Of a stretch of 64,000 bases of DNA, positions 1 to 8,786 are shown piece after piece. The notes beneath the pieces are model-generated. The model ran no database searches, was not told where the DNA came from, and saw only the letters and a program-made list of their open reading frames with translations. The position numbers and the translations under genes are program-made. Source of the stretch: Pseudomonas putida. Lineage in GTDB: Bacteria > Pseudomonadota > Gammaproteobacteria > Pseudomonadales > Pseudomonadaceae. Position 1 is the stretch's first letter; each line of letters opens with the position of its first letter. Location of the stretch: assembly GCF_030159595.1 (NCBI RefSeq), contig NZ_BSKJ01000003.1, forward strand, positions 1-64,000, read 5' to 3'.

Positions 1-24
1 TGAGAGTAGGTCATCGTCAAGATT
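1..24 (+). rRNA. rrf: 5S rRNA, 3' end only
   Basis: The first 24 bases match the 3' end of Pseudomonas 5S rRNA as I remember it (the GAGAGTAGGTCATCGTCAAG block). A strong terminator follows within ten bases. The rest of the rRNA operon lies before the window. Confidence 0.88.
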
Positions 25-32
25 CATTTCGC

Positions 33-66
33 AAAACCCCTATCTGCGCATGCAGGTAGGGGTTTT
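33..66 (+). terminator. rRNA operon terminator
   Basis: A 15-bp stem (one G-T pair) closes a GCAT loop, with AAAACCCC on the left arm and GGGGTTTT on the right. It directly follows the 5S rRNA end and is the expected Rho-independent terminator. Confidence 0.9.
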
Positions 67-111
67 GTCTTTGTGGGCCGAAAAAGATCCGCCGGATTCA
101 CGCAATCCCTG

Positions 112-160
112 TAGGAGTGGCTACAGCCGCGAGCACCGGCCAAGCCGGTGCCATCCATCC
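112..160. repeat. degenerate REP-like palindrome
   Basis: This holds 'tgtaggagtggctacagccgcga' followed by a perfect 8-bp hairpin (GCACCGGC-CAA-GCCGGTGC, 133-151). It resembles the REP palindromes found elsewhere in the window but is more diverged. It lies between the rRNA terminator and the first gene. Confidence 0.55.
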
Positions 161-264
161 ACCGTGTCGCCCGCTCCTCCAGTTCATGAAATGTGCGTCA
201 TTTATGCCTGACGAATCGCGGAGCAATGCTACGCTCGCGGAAATACTCAGCACGGATATCCACC

Positions 265-2073
265 ATGGAAATGAACTGGCACCAGGCCTTGCAAGAGAGC
301 CTGAGCTGGCTGGCGATCGCCTCGTTCATCACCCTTCTCTGCTTCGCGGCAGCCGCCACATTGGCGGTGCGTTGCACGCGCTGGGGCAATCAGTTCTGGC
401 AATTAGCCGGTCCCTACTTCAGTTTCAGGCGCAGTTGGCGACCGTTGTTGGTGTTTGCCCTGTTGCTGGTCCTTACCCTGTTCTCGGTTCGCCTGAACGT
501 GCTGTTCTCGTTTTGGTACAACGGCTTCTACAGCGCCCTGCAGGGCCTTGACCAAGCCGCTTTCTGGTACCTGCTCGGCGTCTTTGCCGTGTTGGCCACC
601 ATCCATGTGCTGCGCTCGCTGTTCACCTTCTATGTAAGCCAGGCCTTCAGCATCAAGTGGCGGGTATGGCTGACCGAACGCCTGACCCACGACTGGATGC
701 AGGGCGATGCCTACTACCGGGGCCAGTTCCTCGCCGAGCCGGTGGACAACCCCGACCAGCGTATCGAACTGGACATCAACGCCTTCGTCACCAACTCGGT
801 GAGCCTGGCGCTGGGCGCGGTCAGTGCGCTGGTTTCGCTGGTGGCATTCACCGGCATCCTCTGGGGCCTGTCGGCACCGCTGGCGGTGGCCGGGGTGGAG
901 ATCCCCCGGGCGATGGTGTTTGCCGTTTACCTGTATGTCATCGTCGCCACCTGGGTCGCCTTCCGTCTCGGGCGCCCATTGATCCGCCTGAACTTCCTCA
1001 ACGAAAAACTCACCGCGAACTTCCGTTATGCGCTGATGCGCTTGCGTGAGAACGCCGAGAACATCGCCTTCTATCAAGGTGCTCAGGTCGAGCGGGGCAC
1101 CTTGCTGGGCCGCTTTGCTGCCTTGATCGTGAATGCCTGGGCCTTGGTGTTCCGAAACCTCAAGTTCAGTGGTTTCAACTTAGGTGTCAGCCAGGTCGCC
1201 GTGGTGTTCCCGTTCATTCTGCAGGCGCCGCGCTTCTTCAGTGGGGCGATCAAGTTGGGGGATGTCATGCAAACGTCCCAGGCCTTTGGCCAGGTACAGG
1301 ATTCGTTATCGTTCTTCCGTGAGTCGTATGATGCGTTTGCCCAGTACCGGGCGACCCTCGACCGTCTGACCGGGTTTATCGATGCCAATGAGCAGGCGAG
1401 CGCATTGCCACGCGTTCTTACCGACGACCAGCCGCATGCGCTGCAGATCATCCGCCTGCAGGTGCTGCGTCCGGACGGGCACGCCCTCATTGCCGACCTG
1501 GACCTGAGCCTGCACGCGGGTCAGGCGCTGTTGATCAAAGGGCCATCGGGCAGTGGTAAAACCACGCTGCTGCGGGCCCTGGCGGGCCTTTGGCCGTATG
1601 CAGAAGGTGAGGTCAGGCGGCCAATGGGTCATCAGGCACTGTTCCTGTCACAGCGCCCGTACCTGCCACTGGGTGACTTGCGTGCTGTCATTGCCTACCC
1701 GGCAGCCAGCAAGCCTGAGGATGAGGCGCGCATGCAGCAGGCGTTGCGTCAGGTCAACCTGGCTCACCTGGCCGAGCGCCTGGACGTCAGTTGCGACTGG
1801 TCACACATCCTTTCGGTGGGTGAGCAACAGCGTCTGGCATTCGCTCGGGTGCTGTTCAACCGGCCGCAGGTGGTGTTCCTCGACGAGTCTACCTCGGCGA
1901 TGGACGAGGGCCTCGAACATGCCTTGTATGCGTTGTTGCGCTCGGAAATGCCGGGGGCACTGCTGGTCAGTGTCGGCCACCGCAGCACGCTGACAGCGTT
2001 CCATACCCATCGGCTGGAAGTGGATGGGCATGGCGGTTGGTCGTTGCTGGAGCAGGAGGCTGCGCTGGCCTAG
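265..2073 (+). CDS. ABC exporter, SbmA/YddA-like fused permease-ATPase
   Basis: A half-transporter of 602 residues with an N-terminal membrane domain and a C-terminal ATPase. The membrane part (about residues 1-310) has several hydrophobic segments and an 'FWYNGFYSALQ' stretch typical of the ABC_membrane_2 (SbmA/BacA/YddA) family. The ATPase has Walker A GPSGSGKT, the signature LSVGEQQR and Walker B VVFLDES. A homodimer in the inner membrane is expected, and the substrate cannot be read from sequence. I chose the ATG at 265 because the hydrophobic region begins shortly after it; an in-frame ATG at 271 and a longer form from 193 are alternatives. No clear Shine-Dalgarno is visible. The gene stands alone. 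Confidence 0.85.
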   Translation: MEMNWHQALQESLSWLAIASFITLLCFAAAATLAVRCTRWGNQFWQLAGPYFSFRRSWRPLLVFALLLVLTLFSVRLNVLFSFWYNGFYSALQGLDQAAFWYLLGVFAVLATIHVLRSLFTFYVSQAFSIKWRVWLTERLTHDWMQGDAYYRGQFLAEPVDNPDQRIELDINAFVTNSVSLALGAVSALVSLVAFTGILWGLSAPLAVAGVEIPRAMVFAVYLYVIVATWVAFRLGRPLIRLNFLNEKLTANFRYALMRLRENAENIAFYQGAQVERGTLLGRFAALIVNAWALVFRNLKFSGFNLGVSQVAVVFPFILQAPRFFSGAIKLGDVMQTSQAFGQVQDSLSFFRESYDAFAQYRATLDRLTGFIDANEQASALPRVLTDDQPHALQIIRLQVLRPDGHALIADLDLSLHAGQALLIKGPSGSGKTTLLRALAGLWPYAEGEVRRPMGHQALFLSQRPYLPLGDLRAVIAYPAASKPEDEARMQQALRQVNLAHLAERLDVSCDWSHILSVGEQQRLAFARVLFNRPQVVFLDESTSAMDEGLEHALYALLRSEMPGALLVSVGHRSTLTAFHTHRLEVDGHGGWSLLEQEAALA

Positions 2074-2131
2074 TCCGCGTCCGGGCGCTGATCTCCGTCC
2101 AGCATGGCGATCAGCCGGGCTCTTTCCAGGC

Positions 2132-3334
2132 TCAGCGCAGCAGTATCAACCCCACCAGGGTGGCGCCAGCGAACCCCGCGCCCACCAGAAAGGTTGCCTG
2201 AAATCCTGCACCATCCCATAGCAACCCAGCTACCACGCTGGCGGCCAGCAACGCCACGCCGGTCAGCAGGTTGAACAGGCCGAAGGCGGTACCACGCAGG
2301 TTGGCCGGGGCACTGTCGGCGATCATGGCCGCGAAGACACCTTGGCTGAAGCCCAGGTGCAGGCCCCAGGCTGTAACCCCCAGGGCCAGCCCGCCCCAGC
2401 CTGGTAGCAGGGCCAGCAGCAGGTCGGCTGCGACCAGCAAGCCCAACCCGGCCATCAGCACACCACGGCGCCCCACCCGGTCCGACAGCGCCCCGGCAGG
2501 GTAGGCCGACAGTGAGTAAGCCAGCGCCATCACGACCAGCACCGCCGGGGCCCACAGCGGTGCCAGGCCCATGTCCTGGGCACGCAGCAGCAGGAACGCT
2601 TCGCTGAAGCGGGCGAGGGTGAACAACGTGGCCAGGCCGATCAGTCGCCAATACGCCGACCCGAGGTGCACCATCTCGTGCAGTGCCAACGGTGTGCGTA
2701 CCGGACGTGTTGCAGGCGGCGTTTCAGGTTCGCGAACGAAGGCGATGAGGATGTACACCGCTACAAATGCCGGGATCACCGCTACCCAGAATACGGTTTG
2801 GAAATGGCTCGCGGTCAGCCACATCAACGCGATTGCCAACAACGGTCCGAGGAAGGCGCCTACGGTATCGAGCGCCTGGCGCAGGCCGAACGCAGCGCCC
2901 CGCAACTCGGCGGGGGTGACATCGGCCACCAGTGCATCGCGCGGCGCCCCACGAATACCTTTGCCGATGCGGTCCACGAAACGTGCTGCGGTCAGCCACT
3001 CCAGCCCGGAGGCAATGGGGAATACCGGCTTGGTCAGCGCAGCCAGGCCATAGCCGAGCACCGTCAGCAGCTTGCGCTTGCCCAGCCGGTCGCTGAGGGC
3101 GCCGGAAAACACCTTGGTGATCGATGCAGTCGCTTCGGCAATGCCTTCGATAACGCCCACCGCTACGACCGACGTACCGAGCACGGTGACCATGTAAAGC
3201 GGCAGCAGGGCATGGATCATCTCCGAGGAAATGTCCATGAACATCGATACAAAGCCCAGTGCCCAGACGCTGCGAGGGATCTTGGGCAGGTTTCTGGTGG
3301 CACCTGCGGCGCTGCTTTCTTCATGTCTGCGCAT
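2132..3334 (-). CDS. MFS transporter
   Basis: A 400-residue major facilitator superfamily permease with about 12 hydrophobic segments. It has the family loop motif twice, as 'GALSDRLGKRK' in the N half and 'GALSDRVGRRG' in the C half. The 'DRIGKGIRGAPRDALVAD' stretch is typical of a proton-coupled drug or metabolite efflux subgroup; the substrate is unknown. I chose the ATG at 3334 because the extra 23 residues of the longer frame look unlike a signal or membrane segment. It is convergent with the ABC exporter and divergent from the siderophore receptor. Confidence 0.85.
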   Translation of the reverse strand: MRRHEESSAAGATRNLPKIPRSVWALGFVSMFMDISSEMIHALLPLYMVTVLGTSVVAVGVIEGIAEATASITKVFSGALSDRLGKRKLLTVLGYGLAALTKPVFPIASGLEWLTAARFVDRIGKGIRGAPRDALVADVTPAELRGAAFGLRQALDTVGAFLGPLLAIALMWLTASHFQTVFWVAVIPAFVAVYILIAFVREPETPPATRPVRTPLALHEMVHLGSAYWRLIGLATLFTLARFSEAFLLLRAQDMGLAPLWAPAVLVVMALAYSLSAYPAGALSDRVGRRGVLMAGLGLLVAADLLLALLPGWGGLALGVTAWGLHLGFSQGVFAAMIADSAPANLRGTAFGLFNLLTGVALLAASVVAGLLWDGAGFQATFLVGAGFAGATLVGLILLR

Positions 3335-3470
3335 GTGGGGTCCTGGCAGAGTTGCTACGTTCGAAACTGTAGGAGCCGGTGCGCAGGATGCAAGACTTCG
3401 CACGTTGCGAACAGCAACTGCTCTATCCCAGGTTGCAGCAAAGTTCCGTTACAAACATGTAAACTTCGTA

Positions 3471-3489
3471 AATAAGATTTACTCGCATT
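3471..3489. promoter_or_regulatory. candidate Fur box before the siderophore receptor
   Basis: Read on the minus strand the 19 bases are AATGCGAGTAAATCTTATT. They match the common Pseudomonas Fur-box variant AATGAGAATnATTCTCATT at about 14 positions. It overlaps a perfect inverted repeat GTAAAT-AAG-ATTTAC (3468-3482), and a looser one (GTTAC...GTAAAC) lies just upstream. The site is about 125 bp before the receptor start. Iron repression is expected for this gene family; the site itself is an inference. Confidence 0.45.
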
Positions 3490-3613
3490 TGCATCTCTCT
3501 ATATTTACCACCCCTGTTGGCCACCAAACTGTGTTTGTGGGGCCGGTGGGCGAGGGCTCCCGGTTTCCGACAGGGATGTGCCTTTTCGCTCATGAATCGC
3601 AGGAGATGTACCC

Positions 3614-5854
3614 ATGCAGTGCAGAACTTCACCCAACAGCCTGGCCCTGGCGTTCGTCGCGCTGGCGTCGCCGGCCATGATGGCCACCGCGGCGGAAGCC
3701 GAGGAGCAGCGTGCGGGTGAGGTGCTGGAAGTGCCGGTCGCCGACAACGCGCTGGTGATCCAGGACACTCTGGTCACCGCCGAGCGCGAGGCGCGCCAGG
3801 CCTTGGGCTCGTCGATCATCACCGCCGAAGACATCAAACGCCACCCGCCGGCCAATGACCTGTCCGATATCATCCGCCGCGAGCCCGGTGTCAACCTGAC
3901 CGGCAACAGCGCCAGTGGCGCGCGGGGCAACAACCGCCAGATCGACCTGCGTGGCATGGGCCCGGAAAACACCCTGATTCTCATCGATGGCAAGCCGTCC
4001 AGCGCACGCAACGCCGTGCGTTATGGCTGGAACGGTGACCGTGACACCCGTGGTGAAACCAACTGGGTGCCGGCCGAAGCGGTCGAGCGCATCGAGATCC
4101 TGCGCGGCCCGGCTGCCGCACGCTACGGTTCCGGCGCCATGGGCGGGGTGGTCAATATCATCACCAAACGCCCCACCGACGAACTCAAGGGCAGTGTCAG
4201 CCTGTACACGCAACTGCCGGAAGACAGCGCCGAAGGCGCCAGCCGCCGCGCCAACTTCAACCTGGGTGGAGGCCTTACCGACAACCTTGGGTTCCGCCTG
4301 TATGGCGGCGTGGCCAAGACCGACGCCGACGACCTCGATATCAACGCGAGCCACGCCAACAGTGCGCTGGTTGCCGGCCGTGAGGGCGTGCGCAACAAAG
4401 ACATCAACGGCCTTCTGAGCTGGAAACTCAACGACGAGCATCGTCTCGAAGCCAGCGCAGGCTACAGCCGTCAGGGCAACCTCTACGCTGGCGACACCAT
4501 GAACAGCAACGGCGGCAGCGATGTCGTGTTGATTTCCAGCCTGTATGGTCATGAAACCAACATCATGCAGCGCAGCACTTACGACCTGACCCACTTGGGC
4601 GACTTCACCTGGGGCACCAGCAAGACCACCCTGGCGTATGAATATGTGCGTAACTGGCGCCTCAACGAAGGCTTGGCGGGTGGCCCTGAAGGGGCGATCA
4701 ACGACAGCGGCGCGGCGATGTCGCGGCTGCGCAACACGCGTTTGAGCAGTGAGGTCAACGTGCCGTTCGCCATGGGCAGCACTGAGCATGTGCTGACCTT
4801 GGGCGGCGAGTACCTGTACGAGTCGCTCAACGACCAGGGTTCGTTCCGCCCGCAAAGCTTCGATCCGAGTGAGTCGGGTAGTGACGCGATCAGCGGCTTC
4901 GACCGCAGCGAAACGAAGATGACGGCCAGAAGCTATGCCGTGTTCGTCGAGGACAATATTGTCCTGGGTGATACGACCGTGACGCCTGGCTTGCGTTTTG
5001 ACCACCACGAGATGTTTGGCGACAACTTCAGCCCAAGCCTGAACCTGTCGCACAAACTGACCGAGGCGCTGTCGATCAAGGGAGGTATTGCGCGTGCCTA
5101 CAAGGTGCCGAACCTGTACCAGTCGAACCCCAACTACCTGCTCTACAGTCGCGGTCAGGGCTGCAGTGTGCAGCAGACCAACTCCGGCGGCTGCTACCTG
5201 CAAGGTAATGCCGACCTCAAGCCGGAGATCAGCGTCAACAAGGAAATCGGCCTGCTGTACGACCGCGGCACATGGCGTACCAGCGCGACCTACTTCCGCA
5301 ACGACTACAAGAACAAGATCATCGGCGGGACCGATGTGCTCTACGCCATCAACAGCGGTCGCCGCGTGACTCAGTGGGAGAACGCGGGCGAGGCGCGAGT
5401 GGAAGGTATCGAAGGCAACTTCTTCATCGAATTGACGCCGACCCTGGACTGGAACACCAACCTGACCTGGATGCTCGACAACGACAACCGCGAAACTGGC
5501 GAGCCGCTGTCGGTGATCCCGGAATACACCGTCAACACCACCCTCGACTGGCGTGCCACCGAGCAGCTGTCGTTCCAGGTGGCGGGCACCTACTTTGGCA
5601 AGCAGAAGTCGCCGACCTACAACTACCGCACCCAGCAGGACTACGACAAGACCGCGCAGCAGGACGTCGAGGCCTATGGCCTGGTGGATCTGAGTGCCGG
5701 GTACAAGTTCAACGCCAACTACGACGTGCGGGTCGGGGTGAACAACGTGTTCGACAAGCAGATCCTGCGGGGCGGCAACGCCAGCAGCTCGGGGGCCAAC
5801 ACCTATAACCAGCCGGGCAGGGCGGTGTTTGCTGCGCTGAATATCAACTTCTGA
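3614..5854 (+). CDS. fepA: TonB-dependent ferric enterobactin/catecholate siderophore receptor
   Basis: A 746-residue outer-membrane receptor, the usual length for PfeA/FepA. An N-terminal signal peptide (about 1-27) precedes a TonB box-like stretch (DTLVTAE, about 51-57). The plug contains 'GMGPENTLILIDGKP' and 'VERIEILRGPAAARYGSGAMGGVVNIITKR'-type signatures, and the rest is a beta-barrel ending in the terminal Phe of FNINF-like 'AALNINF'. It should import ferric catecholates using TonB energy. The start at 3614 has AGGAG at 3601-3605. No pfeR/pfeS-type two-component genes adjoin it. Ligand choice between enterobactin and a related catecholate is inferred. Confidence 0.88.
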   Translation: MQCRTSPNSLALAFVALASPAMMATAAEAEEQRAGEVLEVPVADNALVIQDTLVTAEREARQALGSSIITAEDIKRHPPANDLSDIIRREPGVNLTGNSASGARGNNRQIDLRGMGPENTLILIDGKPSSARNAVRYGWNGDRDTRGETNWVPAEAVERIEILRGPAAARYGSGAMGGVVNIITKRPTDELKGSVSLYTQLPEDSAEGASRRANFNLGGGLTDNLGFRLYGGVAKTDADDLDINASHANSALVAGREGVRNKDINGLLSWKLNDEHRLEASAGYSRQGNLYAGDTMNSNGGSDVVLISSLYGHETNIMQRSTYDLTHLGDFTWGTSKTTLAYEYVRNWRLNEGLAGGPEGAINDSGAAMSRLRNTRLSSEVNVPFAMGSTEHVLTLGGEYLYESLNDQGSFRPQSFDPSESGSDAISGFDRSETKMTARSYAVFVEDNIVLGDTTVTPGLRFDHHEMFGDNFSPSLNLSHKLTEALSIKGGIARAYKVPNLYQSNPNYLLYSRGQGCSVQQTNSGGCYLQGNADLKPEISVNKEIGLLYDRGTWRTSATYFRNDYKNKIIGGTDVLYAINSGRRVTQWENAGEARVEGIEGNFFIELTPTLDWNTNLTWMLDNDNRETGEPLSVIPEYTVNTTLDWRATEQLSFQVAGTYFGKQKSPTYNYRTQQDYDKTAQQDVEAYGLVDLSAGYKFNANYDVRVGVNNVFDKQILRGGNASSSGANTYNQPGRAVFAALNINF

Positions 5855-5873
5855 TCCAAGGGGCCGCTTTGCG

Positions 5874-5965
5874 GCCCAATCGCCGGCAAGCCAGCTCCCA
5901 CAGAATCTGCACAGTCATCGAGCCCTGTGCAGTCCCTGTGGGAGCTGGCTTGCCGGCGATTGGGC
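5874..5965. repeat. REP pair, 30-bp perfect inverted repeat
   Basis: Arms 5874-5903 and 5936-5965 are exact reverse complements and carry the 'caagccagctcccacag' form of the P. putida REP core. They lie between the receptor and the DUF3649 gene and could cap the receptor transcript. Confidence 0.85.
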
Positions 5966-6010
5966 TGCGCAGCAGCCCTGGCCTCATCACTGGACTCAAG
6001 GAGCCCTCCG

Positions 6011-6298
6011 ATGATCAAAGCCCCCGCCTGGCTACAGATTCTCTCCCGCAGCACCGCCGCGCTGCTGGGTGGTTATGCCCTCAGCTACGCCGCCAGCGCG
6101 TGCCTGGCCCGCATCATGCCGTTGGCTGCCACCGACGCGGTCATCGTCGCGACTCTGCCGACGTTCATCTTCTACACCGCCGCCATCCTCTGGGCCTTCG
6201 CCTGCCGGGATGCCCTGCGCGCCTGGGCGCCGCTGGTACTGGCCACGCCCCTTGCCCTGATCGGCTTCTGGCCACAGGTACTGGAGCGACTGGCATGA
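6011..6298 (+). CDS. DUF3649 small inner-membrane protein
   Basis: A 95-residue protein that is mostly hydrophobic with three likely membrane segments (about 15-35, 42-62, 70-90). It resembles the DUF3649 family, which is found with PepSY membrane proteins next to TonB siderophore receptors. The ATG at 6011 begins 'MIKAPAW'; an upstream in-frame Met would run through the REP and is unlikely. It overlaps the next gene by four bases (ATGA). Its role is not known; a subunit helping siderophore-iron reduction or release is an inference from context. Confidence 0.75.
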   Translation: MIKAPAWLQILSRSTAALLGGYALSYAASACLARIMPLAATDAVIVATLPTFIFYTAAILWAFACRDALRAWAPLVLATPLALIGFWPQVLERLA

Positions 6299-7815
6299 AG
6301 AACACCTTCACCCAATCGATGGCCTGGCTGCACACCTGGGCGGGGCTGGTCTTCGGCTGGCTGCTGTTCGCCATCTTCGTCACTGGCACCCTGGCGGTGT
6401 TCGACAAGGAACTCAACCACTGGATGCAGCCGGAAATCCCGGCCACCCAGGTGTCCCAGGCTGACGCAGCCCAGCGTGCCATCGCCTACCTGCAGGCCCA
6501 TGAACCCAAGGCCGGCAACTGGGGCATCAGCCTGCCGAGCGAGCGTTCGCCCGGCCTGCGCGTGTCCACTGGCGAGCGTCGCCATGGTGGTGGCGTGCAA
6601 CTCGACCCGCGCACCGGCGAAGCCATCGAGGTGCGTGACAGCGTTGGCGGCAACTTCTTCTTCCGCTTCCACTTCACCCTCGACCTGCCACGCAACTGGG
6701 GCATCTTCGTGGTCGGCGCGCTGGCGCTGGTGATGCTGGCTGCGTTGGTCACCGGTATCGTCATCCACAAGAAGATTTTCAAGGAGTTCTTCACCTTCCG
6801 ACCGAACAAGGGCCAGCGCTCGTGGCTGGATTTCCACAACGCCAGCGCGGTGCTGTTGCTGCCGTTCCACCTGATGATCACCTATACCGGCCTGGTGATC
6901 TTCATGCTTATTTATATCCCTGCCGGGGTGGATGCACTCTTTGCCGGTGACACCCGCGCCTACTTCCAGGCACAGGGTAATGCCCGACTGGAACAGCCGC
7001 GTGGCCTGGCCAGGCAGCCGGCCACCCTGGTCGATGTGGCGCCGTTGCTGGCTCAGGCCGAGGCGCGGCTGGGGCCTATTGGCGGCTTGAACATCCGCAA
7101 CCCCAACACCGCAGCGGCGCGTATCGAAATCCGCCCCGAACTGGGCAACCGCATCGCCCTCGCCAAGGGGCAGGCCATGGTCTTCGACGGCGTCAGCGGG
7201 GCGTTACTCAGCGATGTGCCTGAATGGCGTGCGGCACCGCTGACCCAACGGGTCATGGTCGGCCTGCACTTCGCCCAGTTCGGCGGCTACCCGATGCGCT
7301 GGCTGTACTTCATGTGCGGGTTGGTCAGTTGCCTGATGATCGCCAGCGGCCTGGTGCTGTTCTGCGTGAAGCGTGGGCGCAAATACGCCAGCGCCACCGC
7401 CGAGGCATCGGCACGGCGTTGGTATCGGGTGGCCGAAGTGTGCAACGTGGGCTTCATCAGCGGCCTCTTGCTGGCATGCGTCGGGCTGCTGTGGGCCAGC
7501 CGCTTGCTACCTGTGGAATGGGTGCACCGAGAGAGTTGGGAGGTGCGCGCGTTCTTTGGCGTATGGCTGCTGGCATTGTTGCATGCCGGCGTCAGGCCGG
7601 CACGGCGGGCCTGGGTCGAGCAACTGCTGCTGGCGGCATTGCTGTGCATCGGTCTGGGTGCATTTGGCGGCCTCGAAGACGCGATGCGCCTGGGTGTGGC
7701 GGGCTGTGCGCTGGCGCTGGGGGTGTTGCTGGGTCTGGTGGCCTGGCGGGTTTGGCACGCGCAGCCAGCGCAACAGAAGACCAGGCTAGGTCGGCAACAG
7801 GAGGCCAAGGCATGA
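6295..7815 (+). CDS. PepSY-associated membrane protein (PiuB/FoxB-like)
   Basis: A 506-residue inner-membrane protein. An N-terminal helix with 'HTWAGLVFGWLLFAIFVTGTLAVFDKEL' composition is characteristic of PepSY_TM proteins, and three further membrane segments follow (including about residues 140-165, 195-215 and 340-365) with conserved His residues in or near them (HTWAG, HNASA, LHFAQFGG). Relatives such as FoxB and FsrB act in reduction of siderophore iron in the periplasm. It overlaps both neighbours by four bases, so the three genes are one translationally coupled operon downstream of the receptor. Confidence 0.82.
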   Translation: MKNTFTQSMAWLHTWAGLVFGWLLFAIFVTGTLAVFDKELNHWMQPEIPATQVSQADAAQRAIAYLQAHEPKAGNWGISLPSERSPGLRVSTGERRHGGGVQLDPRTGEAIEVRDSVGGNFFFRFHFTLDLPRNWGIFVVGALALVMLAALVTGIVIHKKIFKEFFTFRPNKGQRSWLDFHNASAVLLLPFHLMITYTGLVIFMLIYIPAGVDALFAGDTRAYFQAQGNARLEQPRGLARQPATLVDVAPLLAQAEARLGPIGGLNIRNPNTAAARIEIRPELGNRIALAKGQAMVFDGVSGALLSDVPEWRAAPLTQRVMVGLHFAQFGGYPMRWLYFMCGLVSCLMIASGLVLFCVKRGRKYASATAEASARRWYRVAEVCNVGFISGLLLACVGLLWASRLLPVEWVHRESWEVRAFFGVWLLALLHAGVRPARRAWVEQLLLAALLCIGLGAFGGLEDAMRLGVAGCALALGVLLGLVAWRVWHAQPAQQKTRLGRQQEAKA

Positions 7816-8144
7816 TGATGTGGATCATCGGCGGTGTGTTGTTCGCCTACGCCGGCATGTTCGGGCTGTGCCAAGGGCTGGAGCGGCATTACAAGCAGGT
7901 GTGGAACCGGGCCAGCCCACGGCTGTTGTGTATCGGCTTGCGCGGCGCTGGGTGGCTGGCATTGCTGGTCAGCCTGGTACTGTGTGCCCGGGCCTGGGGT
8001 TGGGCGATGGGGGCGGTGGCCTGGTTTGGCGCGATGTCGCTGGCGGGGATGGTGCTGGTGATGGTGCTGCCGTACTGGCCACGGCTGGCGGTGGGTTTGA
8101 TGGCGGCGGTGCCAGTGTGGGGCTTGGTGTCGCTGCTGACCTGA
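7812..8144 (+). CDS. DUF3325 small inner-membrane protein
   Basis: A 110-residue very hydrophobic protein with three likely membrane segments (about 3-18, 42-60 and 66-105). It fits the DUF3325 family that accompanies DUF3649 and PepSY proteins. Its ATG overlaps the stop region of the PepSY gene and is repeated (ATGATGATG), so the true start may be 7812, 7815 or 7818. It is the last gene of the trio. Function is unknown beyond this association. Confidence 0.72.
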   Translation: MMMWIIGGVLFAYAGMFGLCQGLERHYKQVWNRASPRLLCIGLRGAGWLALLVSLVLCARAWGWAMGAVAWFGAMSLAGMVLVMVLPYWPRLAVGLMAAVPVWGLVSLLT

Positions 8145-8243
8145 CTGTGCCTCATTGCTCTAAAGGCAACTGCCACATAGTTACAGCCAAATGCGACGCG
8201 GCGTGCTAAACCATGGGCCCCAGCCCGCTGCGAGAGAGCCCCG

Positions 8244-8783
8244 GTGAAAGCCGTCCGCCTGACCCTGATCTGCCATGCCCTGACCCAGGCCCAGAAGACC
8301 GGGCGCCTGCACTGTACTGATGACGACATCTTGCCGTTGGCCCACCGACCAGACGCTATCCTGCCCGGTACGAGGGTGCTGACCGCGCCAGAGCGGCGAG
8401 CCCGTGCGACAGCGGCGTGGTTATCGGGGCTGGCGCAGGTCGAGCCGGCGTTGGCCGATTGCGATCTGGGGCATTGGCAGGGGCTGGCGTTGAAGCAATT
8501 GCAGGCTGAGCAGCCTGAGGCGTTGGCACAATGGTTACGGGATCCGGCCAGTGCGCTGCATGGGGGGGAGTCGTTCGCCGCACTGTGCCAGCGCCTGGCC
8601 GCCTGGCTGGCAGCCTTCGACAGGCCGGGCGATTGGCTGGCGGTGACCCACCCCATGGTCATGCGCGCTGTGTTGGTACAGGTGCTGGGGTGCCCGATGA
8701 GTGCCAGTCAGTGTATCGACGTGTTGCCGCTGTCACGCCTGGAACTGAGCTTTACCGGGCAATGGCGACTGCGCCTGGGCTAA
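8244..8783 (+). CDS. histidine-phosphatase-like protein with altered RHG motif
   Basis: A 179-residue protein of the histidine phosphatase (phosphoglycerate mutase-like) fold. The usual LxRHG motif is LICHA (residues 8-12): the catalytic His is kept but Arg and Gly are Cys and Ala. The second catalytic His is present in 'VTHPMVMRAVL', and 'HGGESF' is also recognisable. Loss of the phosphate-binding Arg suggests weak or changed activity. It starts with GTG at 8244. It is only four bases from the convergent TauE gene end. No cobalamin or glycolytic genes adjoin it, so the substrate is unknown. Confidence 0.72.
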   Translation: MKAVRLTLICHALTQAQKTGRLHCTDDDILPLAHRPDAILPGTRVLTAPERRARATAAWLSGLAQVEPALADCDLGHWQGLALKQLQAEQPEALAQWLRDPASALHGGESFAALCQRLAAWLAAFDRPGDWLAVTHPMVMRAVLVQVLGCPMSASQCIDVLPLSRLELSFTGQWRLRLG

Positions 8784-8786
8784 GGC

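Noticed and set aside
3629..5203. Long 524-codon frame antisense to the siderophore receptor
   Set aside because: It is a shadow of the real gene in GC-rich DNA; the receptor protein is complete and well conserved.
8145..8243. Possible cobalamin riboswitch before the phosphatase-like gene
   Set aside because: The gap is only 99 bp and I see no B12-box or cobalamin biosynthesis genes.
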